From: Gallionella sp.
Lineage (GTDB): Bacteria; Pseudomonadota; Gammaproteobacteria; Burkholderiales; Gallionellaceae
Length of the DNA stretch: 24,600 bases
NCBI GenBank assembly: GCA_030690245.1
Contig: JAUYGW010000109.1
Coordinates: 1 to 24,600 of the forward strand
Reading direction: 5' to 3'
The notes under the pieces were generated by a model. It saw nothing but the letters and a program-made list of their open reading frames with translations. It ran no database searches and had not been told where the DNA came from. The position numbers and the translations under genes are program-made. Shown one piece after another: positions 21,367 through 24,600 of this stretch. How positions within the stretch are numbered: position 1 is the stretch's first letter; the number at the start of each line of letters is the position of its first letter.

Positions 21367-22064
21367 ATGATCACATTACGCAAGGCAGACGCACGCGGCC
21401 ACGCCAACCATGGCTGGCTGGAAAGCTGGCACAGTTTCTCCTTCGCTGACTACCACGACCCCGCACATCAGCGCTTCGGCACGCTGCGCGTCATCAACGA
21501 AGACATCGTGCAGCCCGGCGCCGGTTTCGATACCCACGGCCACCGCGACATGGAGATCATCACCTATATCCTGTCCGGCCGACTTAGCCACTGCGACAGC
21601 ATGGGCAACGGCGAGGACATCCATGCCGGCGAGATACAACTGATGCGCGCGGGCAGCGGCGTGCAGCACAGCGAATTCAACCCCTCGGACAGCGAAGCGG
21701 TGCACCTGCTGCAAATCTGGATCATGCCGGACGAGCAAGGGCTTGTGCCGGGCTACTGGCAGAAGACGTTCCCGGAAGAAGCGAAGCGCGGGTGCTGGTG
21801 CCTGCTGGTGTCGCCCGATGCGGCGGACGGCTCACTGCGCATCCACCAGGATGCGCGGCTGTCGGCGGCACTGCTGGACGTGCGGAGACGCTGGACTATC
21901 CCATCCCCGCCGGACGCAAAGCCTACCTGCATGTTGCGCGCGGTAGTGTGCAGGCCAACGGGCATGAGCTGGTTGCGGGGGATGCGCTGATGTATGTCGG
22001 CGAAGATCGCGTCAGCCTCGCGGCGGGGAGTAATGCGGAGGTGTTGCTGTTCGATTTGGCGTAG
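21367..22064 (+). pseudogene. Pirin family protein (YhaK/YhhW-like), frameshifted
   Basis: Pirins are bicupin proteins; some bacterial ones are quercetin 2,3-dioxygenases or redox-linked regulators. The first cupin is intact, with metal ligands His57, His59 (DTHGHRDMEII), His101 and Glu103 (GVQHSEF). The start ATG has an ideal AAGGAGG 6 nt upstream. After ARLSAALLD the frame is lost at 21880-21881. The family continuation AETLDYPIPAGRKAYLHVARG to EVLLFDLA runs in the -1-shifted frame, ending at TAG 22062-22064. One missing base (for example GGTGCG reduced to GTGCG) would restore a protein of about 232 aa. As written, the product ends at 21990 with a scrambled tail. Either a real recent mutation or a read error is possible. 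Confidence 0.88.
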
Positions 22065-22088
22065 GGTGGAACCGCGCTGCGTTCCCTA
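22062..22088. repeat. GTAGGGTGGAACCGC-type repeat, copy 2, containing the pirin stop
   Basis: It reads GTAGGGTGGAACCGCGCTGC then GTTCCCTA. The TAG stop of the pirin frame is inside the repeat's first four bases. It is related to the repeats at 21101 and 21319. Confidence 0.6.
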
Positions 22089-22089
22089 A

Positions 22090-22185
22090 GGCCGTTCGTG
22101 GTGATAACCAGCGACTTGACTGGCGTTTTTTGACAGCTTAGTCGAATGGCTAGTTGTTACATCAGGTATCGAACCATGAACGGCC
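22090..22185. repeat. Palindromic repeat (CCGTTCGTGGTGA...GAACCATGAACGG type) split by about 55-60 bp
   Basis: GGCCGTTCGTGGT (22090-22102) and ACCATGAACGGCC (22173-22185) are near-perfect inverted arms. In the common form of this repeat, as I remember it, the arms are separated by only about 10 nt. Here about 70 nt lie between. That insert contains a weak CCAG/CTGG hairpin followed by TTTTTT (22109-22131), which might act as a plus-strand terminator after pirin. Confidence 0.55.
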
Positions 22186-22199
22186 GAAAACAAAGTCAA

Positions 22200-22440
22200 C
22201 TTCGCCGGGGGTTGCCCGGCGGCAAGTTACCTTTATTGTCCTGCCAAGAAAGGTAACCCAAAGAAGGCGCCCCCGGTTTGCCGCCGCTTCGCGGTTCCCT
22301 GCGTTGCTCGACTGGTCAGGCGGCTGCGGAACTCGCGCTGCGCGCTCAGACAGTCCTCGCCGAAATCCCCTGACCAGCCTGCGCTACTCGGCGGCGCACA
22401 GGGGAAAGAAAAGCAGAGGATGGAGCGTGCGCTACGCTGG
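22200..22440. repeat. Dispersed non-coding repeat region (no gene seen)
   Basis: Sequences such as TCCTGCCAAGAAAGGTAACC and AAAGAAGGCGCCCC (22240-22275), then GCGTTGCTCGACTGG and GCGCTACTCGGCGGCGC, match from memory a repeat seen between genes in many proteobacteria. Open frames through it have the low-complexity Arg/Pro/Ser look of non-coding DNA. It ends abruptly at the stop codon of the next minus-strand gene. Confidence 0.5.
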
Positions 22441-23001
22441 CTAAAATTTGATTGGTTTACAACTACCGACAATCTGCTGAAGTAGCGCTTGTACATCATG
22501 ACTGATTGCTTCAAAGGTGCCTGAAGTGATGTCCCATTCTAAATCTGAATGTAAAAACAGACCTTCGCGCAAACGCAAACCGTAGTTGATTTTTCGTCTC
22601 GCGCCCGCCTCTTCAATCTCGACGATATTCATTTCATGCTTCTCACCAGGAAGGCGCTGATCAATGTGCTCGAAAGCCTCTCGCCCTTTGCCATAGTGTC
22701 GAAACCACTTCTCGTTCAGTCTATCGAGTTCCGGGCGAAGTTGCTCAAACGCTGGATCGGCGATAACCTTTTTGAGAAACCGATATATATTTCTCAAAGA
22801 AATGAAGTAGAAGTGCACGTCGATCAATATATCTTCAAACGCCGCTTTTACGATGATAGGATCACCGCCCACCACTGGCCGATTCCAGATTCGGTTTACC
22901 TGTAGTTCGGCGGCTCGTAGTGAACGAATGGCGAAGTCGAAGCAGTGACTTGTCGCGGGTCGCTCACTAGAAAAGAATACTCGCTGGATTTTTTCTGGCA
23001 T
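22441..23001 (-). CDS. Hypothetical protein, unrecognised
   Basis: I do not recognise this 186-aa protein. It starts MPEKIQRVFFSSERPATSHC. The central part is rich in aromatic and charged residues (AAFEDILIDVHFYFISLRNIYRFLKKVI) and looks helical. The C-terminal half has EMNIVEIEEAGARRKINYGL and SDLEWDITSGTFEAISHDVQ. There is no signal peptide or membrane helix. AGAGGACT lies 9-10 nt before ATG 23001, supporting translation. Codon use is visibly more AT-rich than hemB or mrcA, which suggests acquisition. It lies 49 nt downstream of hemB in the same direction and ends at the edge of a repeat region, so it may be a cargo gene. Confidence 0.65.
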   Translation of the reverse strand: MPEKIQRVFFSSERPATSHCFDFAIRSLRAAELQVNRIWNRPVVGGDPIIVKAAFEDILIDVHFYFISLRNIYRFLKKVIADPAFEQLRPELDRLNEKWFRHYGKGREAFEHIDQRLPGEKHEMNIVEIEEAGARRKINYGLRLREGLFLHSDLEWDITSGTFEAISHDVQALLQQIVGSCKPIKF

Positions 23002-23050
23002 TACGTGAGTCCTCTAAATAGGTTTAGATACTCAACAATCAACAATGCCG

Positions 23051-24114
<1,064 letters not shown>

Positions 24115-24119
24115 TGCTG

Positions 24120-24214
24120 TGAGTGGCGCGAGTTACTCCCCGTTTCTCCTCCCTGAGCGGGTCGTCTTAACCTTGTTAAGGCTCTTTGCCCCCGGTTTTC
24201 CGGGGGCATTTTTT
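24120..24214 (+). ncRNA. Candidate trans-acting small RNA between hemB and engB
   Basis: This plus-strand segment has no ORF but carries ordered structure. GAGT/ACTC (24121-24138) may pair. The hairpin CCCG/CGGG (24139-24142 with 24158-24161) displays a CU-rich loop, TTTCTCCTCCCTGAG, able to pair with Shine-Dalgarno sequences. CTTAAC-CTT-GTTAAG (24166-24180) follows, then a strong intrinsic terminator. A sigmaE-like promoter sits at the right distance upstream. Both flanking genes are on the minus strand, so the terminator serves neither. By memory, Spot 42 and Pseudomonas ErsA also lie beside engB. Expression and homology are not shown; this is an inference. Confidence 0.6.
24188..24214 (+). 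terminator. Strong intrinsic terminator (plus strand)
   Basis: GCCCCCGG (24188-24195), loop TTTT, CCGGGGGC (24200-24207), then ATTTTTT. On the minus strand the stem is followed by AAAG, not a T run, so it is oriented for plus-strand transcription. It abuts the engB stop codon. Confidence 0.92.
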
Positions 24215-24600
24215 ATGCGCTTTTCAACCAGCCGGCAATCACCGCTTCCGCCTCTTCCGTGCCGATTTTTTTCAGGCTGGAAAACAACTGCACGGTGCAC
24301 TGCGGAAAACGAAGTTTCAGAGAAGACTCATGCCCGCTTGCGGGCGTGATGTCGGAACTAAAATGCTCGGCCAGATGGGATTTTACGCGATTCAGGGTCA
24401 GCGTGGCCTGCTGCCTGCTGAGCTTGTCCGATTTGGTCAGCAGGATATGCACCGGCTTTCCGGTCGGCGCGAACCAGTCCAGCATGGCCTCGTCCAGCTC
24501 GGTCAGCGGATGGCGGGAATCCATGATGATCACCAGCCCTGCCAGTTCCTCGCGGGTTTTCAGATACTCGCTCAGCAGCTGTTCCCAATGCCGCTGTATA
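24213..24600 (-). CDS. engB: Ribosome biogenesis GTPase EngB/YsxC, C-terminal part (cut by window edge)
   Basis: EngB (YihA/YsxC) is an essential GTPase in 50S subunit assembly. The visible 128 residues include LVIIMDSRHPLTELDEAMLDWF (switch-distal strand and helix), the G4 motif in HILLTKSDKL, and the G5 region VQLFSSLKKIGTEEAEAVIAGWL near the end. The G1-G3 motifs lie beyond the window. Between VKSHLAEHF and QLFSSLKK there are roughly 15-20 more residues than I recall for the family (SSDITPASGHESSLKLRFPQ). They contain a perfect palindrome at the DNA level, suggesting an in-frame repeat insertion. Identity is secure. Confidence 0.95.
   Translation of the reverse strand, partial: IQRHWEQLLSEYLKTREELAGLVIIMDSRHPLTELDEAMLDWFAPTGKPVHILLTKSDKLSRQQATLTLNRVKSHLAEHFSSDITPASGHESSLKLRFPQCTVQLFSSLKKIGTEEAEAVIAGWLKSA
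24332..24345. repeat. Palindrome inside engB
   Basis: GCCCGC-TT-GCGGGC is a perfect 6-bp inverted repeat in the region encoding TPASGHE. It shares the CCCGCTTGCGGG core with the repeats in priA and upstream of gltB, but the flanks differ, so common origin is uncertain. Confidence 0.55.

Noticed and set aside
22154..22444. 96-codon plus-strand frame
   Set aside because: It is made of dispersed repeat sequence, including the translated palindrome arm VSNHERP, and has no plausible start or domain.
24188..24214. Ordinary terminator of engB
   Set aside because: On the engB (minus) strand the stem is followed by AAAG rather than a T run; the T run is on the plus strand.

Overview
The window looks like a chromosomal segment of a betaproteobacterium, most plausibly from the Nitrosomonadales/Gallionellaceae neighbourhood. 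This is inferred from gene order and protein flavour, since no search was possible. The backbone order, read on the minus strand, is pilM-pilN-pilO-pilP-pilQ, aroK-aroB, dgt, gltB-gltD, hemE, then priA. The PBP1A gene mrcA is divergent from pilM. I recall this block as widely conserved in betaproteobacteria. GC is fairly high throughout, which gives long shadow ORFs opposite gltB, gltD and pilQ.

Layout. 1-833: 5' part of priA (minus). 839-2264: a small accessory island between priA and hemE, made of a REP-associated transposase (RAYT) with inverted REP pairs at both ends and a VapC/AbrB-type toxin-antitoxin pair. 2342-9648: hemE, gltD and gltB. 9912-12935: dgt, aroB, aroK. 13006-17988: the type IV pilus assembly operon pilMNOPQ, with a good sigma70 promoter upstream and an intrinsic terminator after pilQ. 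18139-21092 (plus): mrcA and a nucleotidyltransferase-like gene. 21093-22440: a repeat-rich stretch holding a frameshifted pirin gene. 22441-24600 (minus): an unidentified AT-richer gene, hemB, and the 3' part of engB (ysxC/yihA).

Two themes stand out. First, the plus strand between hemB and the 3' end of engB carries what looks like a complete small-RNA gene: a sigmaE/AlgU-like promoter (GAACTA, 16 nt, TCTGA), about 95 nt with stem-loops and a CU-rich anti-Shine-Dalgarno-like loop, and a strong intrinsic terminator pointing the wrong way for either neighbouring gene. From memory, Spot 42 of enterobacteria and the sigmaE-dependent ErsA of Pseudomonas sit beside engB, so this may be a betaproteobacterial positional counterpart.

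Second, short palindromic repeats of at least five kinds have invaded this housekeeping locus. Some lie in frame inside conserved genes (priA, gltB, probably engB). Others form the last codons or stop codons of gltB, aroB and the RAYT gene, or surround the pirin gene. This resembles the in-frame palindromic elements known from Rickettsia. No rRNA, tRNA, CRISPR array or complete insertion sequence was seen.
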